From Apus apus (Eukaryota; Chordata; Aves; Apodiformes; Apodidae): a DNA stretch of 64,000 bases. The position numbers were made by a program, and so were the translations under genes. The notes beneath the pieces are model-generated. The model did not search any database. It saw nothing but the letters and a program-made list of their open reading frames with translations, and was not told where the DNA came from. Location of the stretch: positions 153,808,858-153,872,857 of the forward strand of contig NC_067282.1 of NCBI RefSeq assembly GCF_020740795.1, in the 5' to 3' direction. Shown piece after piece: positions 53,001-63,680 of the stretch; position 1 is the first letter of the stretch; every line of letters begins with the position of its first letter.

Positions 53001-56000
53001 TGTCAAAGTACTCTTATATTTTTGCAAACAGAGAGAGAGAGGAAAGCAGAAGGAAAGAGTTGCTTGTGATAAATAAGTGAGGAAGGTTGTGGCAGGTTGT
53101 TAGTCTAGGCAGATCTGGAGAGGATGGAGAAAGGGAATGGACTGTGACCCAGAACTTTGTCTAAAGTCCATGATGGTATGTGAGTGGGCCTGGGCAGTGA
53201 GCAGGCAGAATGGTTAATGGCACCCAGCAGGGAAAGCAGAGGATTTCCTTGACTAAGGTGAGGCTGTTTAAGCAGTGCTGGAGATGGTGAAAATGCCTTG
53301 TAGCTAGTGAGCTGGAAATTGAGACTTGATTTCAGCTTTAAAGACAAACAAGCAAAACAGGCTAGTGAGCAGTCTGCATATCAAGCTGTGGCTGGTGGAG
53401 AGGGAGAGTATACAGGCTGTGCATGCAGGAAGGCATGCAGGTTCCTCCTTCCCAGACATGGGCATCTTGAGGAAGCTGTATCAGCCCCCAGCACAGGGGC
53501 TGCTAGCAGCCACCCTTGGCAGCTCCATCAGCCATCTTGCCAGCAGGACTCGTGAGCCCTGCTTTTGGAGAGTGGGTGCTTTCTTGGAAGCAGACACTTG
53601 ATACTGATTTTCTGCAGCATTGGAAGAGTGTGGAGGGAGGTCTCGGTGCAACCTCAGTATCTCAGCAAAACTGAATTACAAGAGCTCTTAGGTCTGCTCT
53701 GGCAACTGGCCACCTGCTGATATCTACAAGTGAGGCTTCTTGGCACAGCCCAGTGTGGATAACTGCATTCCTGTGTATTTCATTGTGTGTGCCTCAAAGG
53801 CAAAACTGAAAGTGTCCTGCCAATGTTTTTTGTCCCCAGGATGAAAGCGTCACGCAGCTGGGACAGGAGCTTGCCCAGAAGCTGGGACTGAGGGTTCGAA
53901 AAGCATACAAAAGACCTCAGGTATAACTTTTTTTTTTTTCTTAGAGACTGTCCTTTGGCTCTTTCAGATTTACTTTTGCAGAAGTGGTGGATGCTGCTCG
54001 GCAGCTATGGACACACGCACACTACGCCATGATTCCTTTAGCAGGCTGCTGGCTACCCTCCTTGTCCTGACCCCCTTACTCAACTTTGCCTTGATCCACT
54101 TCTAATCCCATTCCTGCTCTGTCTCTACTCCCAAGAGTTTCCTGTGTCCCCAGCTAAGCAGGGCAGAGCTGAGCTGGTGCTGCAGGAGGGGGCTGTGTTT
54201 TTGGGAGGAGAGGAACAAAGTTTTTGCATCACAGTCCTTTCCCTGTTCTGGAATGAGAAGGATGGATGTCTGGCATGGGTCATGAGGGGTTCTTGCCCCA
54301 TACCTAGGCATGCACCCTTTTCATGGTGGGAAGAAGGCTTGTGCTTTGGGAAAAGTACAAGTACACATCTGGTCAGATGTTAGGAAAGAAGGCAGGAAAA
54401 AGCAAGTCGTGATTCCAGTAAATTGACCCCAGTGTCTGAATCTGTAACTGGCTCTGCAAGAAAGTACTGCCAAAACTGGAGTACTGTTGGTACTTAAATA
54501 TACCCTGGGATGGAGCTAGAGGGCGTTAAGCTGCTGCTAGCACTCTTGGATAAGGCTGCCTTAGTGACGTAAAATCCCAGCATACGTTTTCAGGAGTAGG
54601 GAACATTAGCTAGTAGTGGAGGCTGACATTCACATCCTCACCCTGTGTGCAGGGCTGTGTTAAAGAGCCAATGTGTCCCACCTCCAGAGGGGCACCTGTG
54701 CAGTATGTGGTGAAGTGATTGGTGGGCATCAAATTTTCCGAGAGCTTTTGTAATAAATTTGGCTGTAGCATCTTAGTCCTCTCTCTGACCAGCCTCACAT
54801 GTATGACTGACCTACCCCCCAAAACACACCCCAAGCCCCCCCAGTGTTGTAGCAGCTCTCAACCCTCTGAAATTATTAGGTCACAAAGAAAGGGCAGTTT
54901 TATGCAGTAATATTTTTTGTAGGTGCTCACTATGTTGGCCTTGCCACCTTTTTGTTGCTGTCACATGACTCAGCTGTGATAGGCTTAAACCACCTATATG
55001 TTAGAAAAATAAAAATGAAAAACTCCAAAATGCTTTCTGTTATTTGGAATCAGTGATGTTGGTAACACCTTGCTATCTCTCGTGTTGACTTCCAGCTTTC
55101 ATTCCAGTGCTGTAATGCCTTCCTGAAGTATTCATTTCTTAATGAAAAGACAAAAACTTCCGTTCCTCAGGAGAGTTTTTTGCTTCCTGATTGTGTGTTG
55201 AATGTTGAGTGTTTTGCACTGAGGTTTCCAGGACAAACATATGTCCATTTCAGTATTCAGGAAACTGTACCCTTGTTTCACAGTGTTAATGCCTTTTGGG
55301 GTGGTTTTTATTTTATGGGCAGTGCCTGGAAGGAAATGGTGTTGTATCCCAGGTTTACCTAGTTTACAAGCATTCATGGGCTGTCTCTGTTGTAAGACCT
55401 CTCTGTTCCTTGCAGCAGGAATTGGAAACGTTCTCACTACTCAGTAATGGCACGTCAATCAATTCGTCGAATCAGGTAGAGTTTGCATCCCGTGGCTCTT
55501 ACTTTTCATGGACTGGGCTGCTAGAATGCTTTGCAGTTTTGTTTACATGCAAATTTGTAGCTGTCTTTTAGGATTGAAATGTATTAATTAGTGCTTTCCA
55601 CTTTTAAGGAATATTGCCAAGGAAATTAATTTATTTAAAAATATTTCTAGTGGAAGTGGTTTTTATGTTTTTGTTTATGTAATTATGTTATGTAATTTGT
55701 TCACTGAAGATGGTTCTTTTCCTTAGCTATTGTGAATGTTTGCTTTCTCTTGCATTTTAAGTAAGTTCCAGTTTTCGAGTTTTTACATAGTTAGGGCAAT
55801 GCTAAGTAAAAATCAGAAGGTGAAACTACTGAAGAGCTTACAAAATCAAGTAATGTGATATACTAAGCAAGGTACTTAACACAGTTTATACATTTTTTGT
55901 ATTGTCCTGTCACCTGGGAGATCCAGCTTGGTTAGGCCGCTGTGCAAACAGCAAGCTAAAAATAAGAAATTGCTGATTTCCTTGTCCCATCACAGGCCAA

Positions 56001-59000
56001 AAAACCCCCAAAACACTTGCTGGCTTTACAGGCTATTTGGTACTTCATACTACTCCTTAAAGCAAACAAACTGTAAAACCATCAACATTGACATTTTGTA
56101 CAGCAAGATAAGATACTAAAGAACTAGTTTACCCTCACTGTTCTGTGGCTTCCCTTTGCATCTTTCTACGACAGTCACTCAGCTTTTTTTAGTGCCTAGT
56201 TTTTTTAATTGGATAAATCCTTCCTTTTGCAAGAAATTAAAATAGTGCAAAAACAAAAAGTTGAAAAACTGTTGCAGTAAGGGCAGTATCTCCAAAGTAA
56301 TACTTGTGCCTTGTTAAGTTTAAGATGAAGGCGCATGTGTTCACCTCTGTTCATGTTTCTGTAAAATATGGGCTCGTTCCTTGCCTGGAGCTCCAAGTCA
56401 GCAGTTGTCTTGGCGGAAACCTTTTCCTGTTTTGAGTTTGCTGTAGAAGTTTGTGGTTGTTAAATTGCAAAACAGAAGAACTAAGAAAAGGAACGTTGTG
56501 TAAGAAGAGGCTAATCAGATCTCACACTGCATGGGGCTGACCCATTGATGTGGCCTGGGACTTGGGACACAGCGTTCTCATCCACACATGAAAAATTCTA
56601 TTCTATGGACAGATTTTCTCACATGGTTGCATATTATGCAGGGCTGGTATTCCAGGCTGTAAGTTAAAAAGAATAGGCTCTTCAGATTAAGGGCCTCTTA
56701 AAGTTTGTTGGTTTTACTGCTCTTCCACTGAGGCCATGAAGGAAAAGAAAGGGCCAGATGAATTTAGGAGTCATAAAGGGTCTCATCTGTGAAGTGTGAA
56801 TATATTTTTAAGTATTGTTTTCTGGTGATATTTTCTCTGCCCTTTCCTACATCCTCTTTGCAGACCACTTCCAATGGATTGGGTTCGATAGATGACATTG
56901 AAACAGGTAAAGACATTTCTCTTCTTTTTGTGGCTTCAGTCAGGTATCTGAGCAGGCTGGCAGGCCCGAGAGATTCATCATCTTCATTTGTGTCTCTTCT
57001 GCACACTCCTGGTTGTGGTAACTAGGAAGAAAAGGTGGTGTTTTTGCTGGAATGTTTTTGGTGTGGAAAAGCTTTTTTTGTCCAGGCCCAGTGAGGGACA
57101 CGTCTGGGAATTAAAAGGGCCTGCTGAGGTACACAGCTCTCTCCAGTTCTGCTTTCTTAAAGCAGACCTTGGCAAAGCTTCTGAAACTCTGTTCCCAGCC
57201 AAAACCATCCAGATAAAGTGAAGTTAAGGTTGTGGGCAGCTGTTTATGCTCTGGGCACGTATGGTCTTCCAAGACAAATGAAAACAAAGAGAGTTGGGAG
57301 GGACCCAGGGAGGGCCATGCTCAGGTTTAGGCATCCAGGAGGAGCAGGAGGAGGGCTGCAGGGTTGCTTTTCTCATGCCAGGAAACAAGTGACCTTGACT
57401 CTGCTCCTGTAGAAGGATTTGCTACATGCTTTGCTCTTGTTGTGTGCTGGAGCATTGAACTTGCGCCGCTGAGCATGAGTCTTTGTTCCTTTGAAAGGTA
57501 GCTATGTGTGTGAAGGTAAGTGTGAAGACTTATCACTGCAAGTAACAGTTGCTTTTTTTATAGGAAGAAACCAATTTAATTGCTAGGGTGCTTTGGTGTC
57601 TGTTTTGGAAAACATGTTAGTTCTGTCTTGAATGCCAGTTCAGTAACTGAGTGCTATGTTCAGTGATGAGCCCCAGTTCGGTGAATTAAGGAGAGTTCTT
57701 CACATTATCTTGCTGTGCTAAAATGAACTTGTCTCCGTACTGCAAAAAATGGCTGCATCCAGTAAGCTCTTTATCTAATCAGGGTTTGTTGTTATGAGCA
57801 GCATGCCACCATTGCTGCTAGGAAGTCTTTTCAAAAGCACTGAAATTGCATGTTATTCCATTACCCTGAGAATGGTGTGCCACCAGGAGGGCTATGGGTG
57901 CTGGGTACCTTGAGACTTTCAGAGTCAAATCTTTTCTAGCAAGGGTTTTTTTGTTGTTGTCTGCTTGTTTTTTGGTTTCATGTTGCTTTTAAGATGCAAA
58001 CTTCTGAAGCCTCTTCTGCCATGCTTTGCTTGGTCATCTGATGAACTCAGCCCTGCCCTGCACAGATTGTGGCTCAGATCTGGCTCAGCATGGCCTTTGG
58101 CCAGCTAATGCACTAGGGAGCCACTGCTGTTTTGGGAAGCAGAGCTAGGAACAGGGCTTTTAAAAGCACTGTGCTTGCCCCTCTGGGACAGGCAGGTGTA
58201 TGACCAGAGAAGCTACTAGGTAGGGGGCATGGTATGAGAGACTGGGTTCAGGAGAGAATGATAGGGTTTGAGTGGTCAGGGAGAGGGGAACAGACATCTC
58301 CCCTCTGCCCCTTGCAAGTAGTAGAACCTGTTGGTCCCTGCTCTTCTGCTTGCCCTTCACATGCACTGAGCTGTGAGGGGTCCTATATGGTTTTCTGCCT
58401 TTTGGTTGTACATTCAGGTTTTCAAGGTTTTGGACCTCTTAGGGTGTGCGAGGGCCTCTTTTCTCTGCTTCCCAGTCTGAGTGGAACTGGAGAGCCTCGA
58501 TCATTCCTCAGAGAAGGTCTGAATTTGTGGATCCTTTGGGGCCTTGTCATTGTGAAAGCTTTTGCACCCCCTGCACGTGTCCCTGTCCCTTCCAGCGTGT
58601 CCTGAACTTCTTGTTGGCCCCTGGAGGGATCTTGACAGTATTCCAGATGTAAACATAGGAAAAATGGGAAGGCACAAGCCATCCCTTTGTACTGAGGGAA
58701 ATCTGGCCAAGCTACCAGCCATGCAGCCAGCACCAAGGGGAGCTGGATGGTTGGCTCCCAAATGTGTCTGGGGGGCCCATGCCAAAGGGAGATGAGCTGA
58801 GAGGAGTCATCACAAAGGCAGCATGGGGTTGGAGCTGAGCTTGATCTGAGGGGCAGCTGCAAAACTAAGGATGTTTACAGCCTTCCTTTCAGCCGCTGCC
58901 TGTGGGGAATGTGTCCAGCTGCAGCACTGAAGAGCTGTGTTCAATCCCATAAGGTACAACATGCGCTTTCCTTCAATTGCATGCATGAGGTTGTGGAGAG

Positions 59001-62000
59001 GGACCTGTGTCTGTCCCTTGCCGCTTCCCCCTGCTTTCCCTGCCTTTTTTTATGGCTCGGCCTCTGATACCTTGCATGACAACCTTGGCTGTGGTCCATC
59101 CGTGTGGACCACTCAACAAATATCAGAGGCTTCCGGGGGTGATGGTGAGCTCCTGGTGGGGTTAGAGATAAGGGGGCCTGCATGTGTGTGTCATCTCTGC
59201 TGTTGTTTTTGTTCAAGACTTGGGGGTTTGCAGAAACTGCTGATTTGCTGAGCTCTCTTAAGAAGGGCACCAGCACGGTCCTCTGTCAGTGAATGGCTGG
59301 TGTAGAGGATAGCAACATGGCTCACTCACCCTGTCCTAGGTAGAAAGGGGGAGCTGAGTGAGCAGAGCTTGTACAGACAGAAAGCATCATTTCTCACTGG
59401 ATCAAGATTTATGTCTCAGAAGCTTAGTCTACTTTCTTTCCCATTCTTACCAGTCTTTCTAATAAAAGCTATTATCTCTCCTTCCAAACTTTGCCTTGCT
59501 TACAGCCTTAGACCATCATAGCTGCAGTGCAGCTACTGCTGTGTGGATGGAGCAGGTATCATCTTTGCCTTCTTTTATTCCAGGACATCTGCACAGGGGC
59601 AGAATATAGGTAGTTGGGGTGCTTGTTTGGAGAACTGCAAACCAAATGCTGCATTTTCAAAATTTCTAACATTCAAACTTATCTTTTTTTTAACCCTTAA
59701 TTTTTTTGGAGAATAAAATGCTCTTTGGTGAAGAATATGTGCTTGTAACCTTAACGTCGCTTAACAGATGTTTATATTGCATGGTGGGAATGTTTTATTA
59801 TTTCAGTAATGTACTGGAGAGGCAAGGAAGCCTGGGGGAAAATCAATGCCTCTCTTCTGCCCTGAACCTGGCTCACACATGTTCCTGAGTGAATATTTGC
59901 TACTGAGGTGGAGTGTGGGTAGCAACCTTCTCCACATGTGGACATCAGAAAGCACTCAGGATTGGGGAATTCACTTGGGAAAAGACAGCTGAGTGAGTCT
60001 CCTGAGGTTTTTTTGAGAGATGTTGTTAGCACAACCTGGTCTGAGCACCAGATCTCTGACTCTCTTCCCAGCAGGACCTCATGTTTTTTATAATCTGCTG
60101 TTTAGGATGCCTGAGGTTTTAGAGAGGCTGTGCAAGTAAGCAAGCATTCCATTGGGATATTGAAGCTTCAAGGAGTAGAGAAGGCAGTGATCTCTGCCAA
60201 ATTCATTAGTGAGGAATGTTAAAGAAAACACCAGGTGGTGGGTGATAGAGAAATTGGGTTATGTGCTCCTGGCCTTTAGTCCTGGCCGCAGTGAATTCAG
60301 TCACTTCTCATCCACAGGCTTTGTGTTGTTCCTGGTTACTGTACGTTCTTGCCAAATCCTGACAGTGTGGGCATTGGCCCTTAGAACACATTTCAGCTCT
60401 CCATGAGCTATTGGGAGATGGGGAACAAAAATGAAAGAGCAGAAACTCTTCAGACTAGAGCCCCTCCTCTCAGAAGATCGGCATACATGAGTTTTGTGAT
60501 TTGATGGAGTTGTACAATATTGTGTTTGCCAGGCTGTGCTCTGCTTGCCCCCTGCAAGAGGCTCTCCTGGGTGACTGGTTCTGTTTCTCCTTCATCACAG
60601 ATTGCTCTATGGACCTGCAGTGCCTCCCAGCTCCTGTGGCCACCTCCATCCCTGTGAGCGAGGAGCTGGCCCCTTTGCCCTCTGACTCGGATGCAAAGGG
60701 CTTGCCTACCTCGCTCCCTGCTGCCAGCTTGGTCCCATCTCCTGACTGTGTGTCCCTGCCAGTGCCTGAGAGCGTGGAGGACTTCACAGATGGGGACATA
60801 ATTGGGGAAGAACTGGACTCCCTCCTGGACTCCCTTGCCGAAGGGTCACCATACCCTCTAGTAAGAGTGGGTGCTTGCATAGGTCCCTTGTATCTTGTTC
60901 CAGTCTCTTGTTACAAATAGGTCCTTGGAGCATGTGGGTCTGCATGCTGCCTCTGTCTCTTTCTGTCACTCTTTCCTCCTAGTTTCTCCTCTGGCAAAAT
61001 TCATTAATTTCTTCCTTTATTTCTGCAATGAGCTTGTGTGTATCTAAAGAGCTCAATTCCAAGCCTGCTTTGCTGTGTGCAGCTTCATGGAGCTGCCCCT
61101 CAAAAGGTACCCAAGATAGACTTCTGCCATCATCTTCCCCCTGGCTTCTGTTGCCCATGGAGTTGAAGCAGGCCTGAGGATAGAAATGAGTGTGCTGAAG
61201 CAGGAATGATGGATATATTTTGTACAGTGGACATCCTCTAATCTCCTTATATTTTATGCAGTCTGCATTCAGGCTAAGCTTTTTGAACAGATCTGGGAGC
61301 TGCAGAGACAATCTGTATTCATACTTATGTAGGATTTTAGTTGCCAGTGTTGCTGATGATATGCTAGCCACCTTGGGTCTGGAAGCAATACAGTCATATT
61401 CATGCAGGACACCTCTTGAGCCAGAAAGCTCTGATGAGAGGTGCCATGAGTAATGGTCATTACCCCGACCTTGGCGCTGTGTGTGCTCAGCTTCACTGTG
61501 TCTTGACCTGAACTGGTTTAAGTGCCCAGCACAGGGCTCTACCTTGCAGGCTGGTGAGCTCAGGTGGCCCAGCACATCCTCAGGGATAATTGTTCCAGAC
61601 TGCGTGCGGTGTGGATAGATTGGAAGGTCTTTGGGAAGTCTGCAGGTGGATGAAGCTGCTGGGTACACTTTTGCTTCAGATAATACAGCATGCACTTGAG
61701 CGGGAGCCTGTTGCTCTCCATGTTCACTCATTCTTCTCCTTGTTCCTAATGTGCTGTTTATGCTCCCCCTTCCCGTTTCCCCAAAGTCTCTGGTCCAGGG
61801 CACGATTCCTACCAACCTGCCAACAGAGATGCCTCAGCTGATCCCTGTGTTTCCTGGGGGAACTCCACTGCTGCCCCCAGTTGTTACAGCCAGCATCCCT
61901 GTCTCCACCCCGCTGCCACCTGCTTCCTTTGGTCTGGTGATGGATCCCACCAAGCAGCTCTCCTCCTCCTCCTCTGTCCTCGATGCCTTTGAGGCCCCAC

Positions 62001-62123
62001 CTGGAGGAAGTGACGGCTCCACCTTAGATTCCCTGGATTCCCTGGATCTGTTTACAGACTCACGGCTTGATGTCCTGGTCTCCTTTGGGACAAGCAGAGG
62101 GTCACTGGATTCCTTTGGCATTG
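47039..62123 (+). CDS. ZC3H7B: ZC3H7B (RoXaN), N-terminal part: TPR region, LD motif, Pro-rich linker (9 coding exons, 3'-partial)
   Basis: ZC3H7B is an RNA-binding CCCH/C2H2 zinc-finger protein with N-terminal TPRs; the human protein was found as a partner of rotavirus NSP3 and is linked to translation and microRNA biology. Coding exons: 47047-47099, 48918-48951, 49332-49529, 50425-50583, 53840-53920, 55419-55475, 56864-56906, 60601-60860, 61787-62123 (1222 bases, 407 residues plus one base). All join in frame. Start MERQKRKQEIEKGLQFIQST is near-identical to human. TPR helices follow (AEGNDLFREKDFKLSLVQYV; LFEKALEDSEKALSLDEENI; LNELGRHKEAYEC). An LD motif LDSLLDSL is at 60813-60836. The last exon has LPQ-like MPQLIPVFPGGTPLLPPVV. 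The zinc fingers lie beyond the right edge. Read with ZC3H7A as the alternative, the linker sequence favours ZC3H7B. Confidence 0.95.
47047..47099 (+). CDS. ZC3H7B: ZC3H7B coding exon 1 (start codon)
   Basis: Exon begins at 47039 after ctctacAG; ATG at 47047. Encodes MERQKRKQEIEKGLQFI plus two bases of Gln; donor GTAAGT. Confidence 0.94.
48918..48951 (+). CDS. ZC3H7B: ZC3H7B coding exon 2
   Basis: A 34-base exon encoding the end of Gln, then STLPLSQEDYE; acceptor tttttcAG, donor GTAATG. Confidence 0.92.
49332..49529 (+). CDS. ZC3H7B: ZC3H7B coding exon 3 (TPR)
   Basis: 66 whole codons, AFLQKLVRNLFAEGNDLFRE through CKLHVNRAACYFAM. First TPR helices. Confidence 0.95.
49880..49939 (+). pseudogene. 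Fossil partial copy of ZC3H7B TPR exon 4 in intron 3
   Basis: Bases 49892-49939 encode LIEALEDSEKALGLDG, aligning with LFEKALEDSEKALSLD of the real exon at 50428-50478 with one codon missing. I count 39 identical bases of 48 aligned, and five of the nine differences leave the residue unchanged or are conservative. An AG at 49878-49879 would join it to exon 3 in phase 0. No donor that keeps the frame into the next exon is visible, and similarity stops after GLDG. Best read as a decayed duplicate exon; a poison exon is possible. Confidence 0.6.
50425..50583 (+). CDS. ZC3H7B: ZC3H7B coding exon 4 (TPR)
   Basis: 53 whole codons, GLFEKALEDSEKALSLDEEN through EAYECNSRCLLSLPH. Acceptor tatgcAG, donor GTAAGT. 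Confidence 0.95.
50584..53839 (+). other. ZC3H7B: ZC3H7B intron 4
   Basis: About 3.3 kb. Its second half (about 52280-53350) is another purine-rich, strand-asymmetric stretch like the one at 43.2-44.2 kb. No repeat family or exon recognised. Confidence 0.5.
53840..53920 (+). CDS. ZC3H7B: ZC3H7B coding exon 5
   Basis: 27 whole codons, DESVTQLGQELAQKLGLRVR then KAYKRPQ; acceptor tccccAG, donor GTATAA. Confidence 0.95.
55419..55475 (+). CDS. ZC3H7B: ZC3H7B coding exon 6 (tandem acceptor)
   Basis: Encodes ELETFSLLSNGTSINSSNQ. The acceptor is a NAGNAG pair, cttgCAGCAG, ending at 55415 and 55418. The downstream site gives the PQ-ELETF join seen in human; the upstream one would add one Gln. Confidence 0.92.
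56864..56906 (+). CDS. ZC3H7B: ZC3H7B coding exon 7
   Basis: Encodes TTSNGLGSIDDIET plus one base; acceptor tttgcAG, donor GTAAAG. Matches the conserved NGLGSIDDIETD of the family. Confidence 0.94.
56907..60600 (+). other. ZC3H7B: ZC3H7B intron 7
   Basis: About 3.7 kb, mixed composition. I see no exon or repeat family I can support. Confidence 0.5.
60601..60860 (+). CDS. ZC3H7B: ZC3H7B coding exon 8 (LD motif)
   Basis: Completes Asp, then CSMDLQCLPAPVATSIPVSE through VEDFTDGDIIGEELDSLLDS and LAEGSPYPL; donor GTAAGA. The first two thirds is Ser/Pro-rich and unlike human in detail; the end, with the LD motif, is conserved. Confidence 0.9.
60979..61740 (-). other. Long antisense open frame inside ZC3H7B intron 8
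   Basis: A single minus-strand frame is open from 61815 to the TAG at 60979-60981 (278 codons), almost the whole 926-base intron. The first codons overlap exon 9 and are surely incidental; a natural start is MSEHGEQQAPAQVHAVLSEA. Composition is protein-like and not low-complexity, for example LATKILHKYEYRLSLQLPDL, LNADCIKYKEIRGCPLYKIY and a helical end LIAEIKEEINEFCQRRN. I do not recognise the product. No poly-T lies next to its 3' end, which weighs against a recent retrocopy. It could be an old retrocopy, an exon of a nested gene, or chance. Confidence 0.35.
61787..62123 (+). CDS. ZC3H7B: ZC3H7B coding exon 9 (proline-rich linker)
   Basis: SLVQGTIPTNLPTEMPQLIP, VFPGGTPLLPPVV, PLPPASFGLVMDPTKQL, then Ser and Asp/Leu repeats to DSFGIG; donor GTAGGT, phase 1 out. 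The next exon is outside the window. Confidence 0.94.
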
Positions 62124-62320
62124 GTAGGTGCAGGGCTGATGGGGTTTTGTGCTGCTTTACCTGTGAATGCATGCCAAAATTACTTCGTTCAGTGCTGGGG
62201 ACATCTGTCACGTACCTCTGTCTGCCAGTGCTGCAGAATGGGAGTACAGATGTAGAATATCTTGGACAGAGCAGCTGGATATGTCTAGCTCAGGACTAAC
62301 TCGAAAGTCTGATAGATTTT

Positions 62321-63680
62321 TCACAGAATCATTGTGGTTGGAAAGGACCTCTAAGATCACAGAGTCCAATCATCAACACAGGAAAATGCAACAAACTCAA
62401 ATGACCACACACGCTCCACCAAAAAACATCCACAAAAAAATCCCATAACCTTGGCCACTAGAGCATGCCCTGAAGTGCCACATCTACACATTTCTTGAGT
62501 ACCTCCAAGGATGATGACTCCACCACCTCCCTGGGCAGGCTGTTCCAGTCCCTGACCACTCTTTCAGTATAGAAGTTCTTCCTAATATCCAACCTAAACC
62601 TCTCCTGGCACAACTTCAGGCTATTTCCTGTGGTCCTGTCATTATTCACTTGGGAGAAGAGGCCAACATCCACTTCTCCACAGCCTCCTTTCAGGTAGTT
62701 GTAGAGTGCAATAAGGTCTCCCCTCAGCCTCCTCTTCTCCAAACTAAACATCCCCAGTTCCCCCAGTCACTTCTCATATGACTTGTTCTCTAGATCCTTC
62801 ATCAGCTTGGTTGCTCTCCTCTGGACAAGCTCCAGCACTTCCATGTCCTTCCTGTAGCAAGGGGCCCAGAACTGCACATGGTCTGTCCATGATGTTTCCT
62901 GGTACCAAGGTCAGGCTGACAGGCCTGTAGTTCCCGAGATCCTCTTTGTGGCCCTTCCTGTAGAAGGGTGTCACATTAGCCACCCTCCAGTCATCTGTGA
63001 CCTCCCCTGTTGACCAGGATTGTTGATAAATGATGGAGAGAGGCTTAGCAAGCTCCCCTTCCCCAGCTCCCTCAGCACTCCAGGGTGGATCCCATCAGGC
63101 CCCATAGACTTAAACGTGTCCCGGTGCAGAAGCAGATCATTAACTACTTCCTCCTGGATTGTGGGAGGCATTGTTCTGCTCTCAATTTTTATCCTCCATC
63201 TCAGGAGGCTGAACACCCTGGGGTTAACTGGTCTGACTATTAAAGACAGAGGCAAAGAAGGCATCAGATATCTCAGCCTTTTCCTCATCCTTGGTTGCAA
63301 TGTTGTCGTCCGTCCTCCCCCACATCCAGTAAGGGATGGAGATTCTCCCTGGCTCTTTTTTTATTGTTGATGTATTTGTTAAAACTTTTTTTGTTGTCTC
63401 TTATGTCAGTAGCCAAGTTGAGCTCCAGCTGGGCTTTTGCCTTCTTAATTTTCTCTCTGTATGACCTAACGAGATCTCTGTACTCTTCTTCAGTTGCTGT
63501 CCCTTCTTCCAAAGGTGGTAAACCCTCCTTTTTTTCCTAAGTCCCAGCAAAAGCTCCCTGCTCAGGCAGGCTGGCCATCTTCCCCATCATTTAATCTTAT
63601 GATACATGGGGACAGCCTGCTCCTGGGCCTTAAAGATTTCCTTCTTGAAGAGGGTCCAGCCTTCGTGGACGTGTAATCCC
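62321..63680 (-). repeat. CR1 LINE with ORF2 reverse-transcriptase and C-terminal pieces
   Basis: On the minus strand the order is: WTLFKKEIFKAQEQAVPMY, then EEYRDLVRSYREKIKKAKAQ and NKKSFNKYINNKKRARENLH, then the RT entry SMGPDGIHPGVLRELGKG, MANVTPFYRKGHKEDLGNYR, and the end [20 protein letters not shown] to [15 protein letters not shown]. About 1.4 kb, 5' truncated; most of the RT core between GNIMD and the C-terminal segment is missing (internal deletion near 62880). Frames are interrupted, so it is inactive. The 3' end is at about 62321; the 5' edge near 63680 is approximate. Confidence 0.88.
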
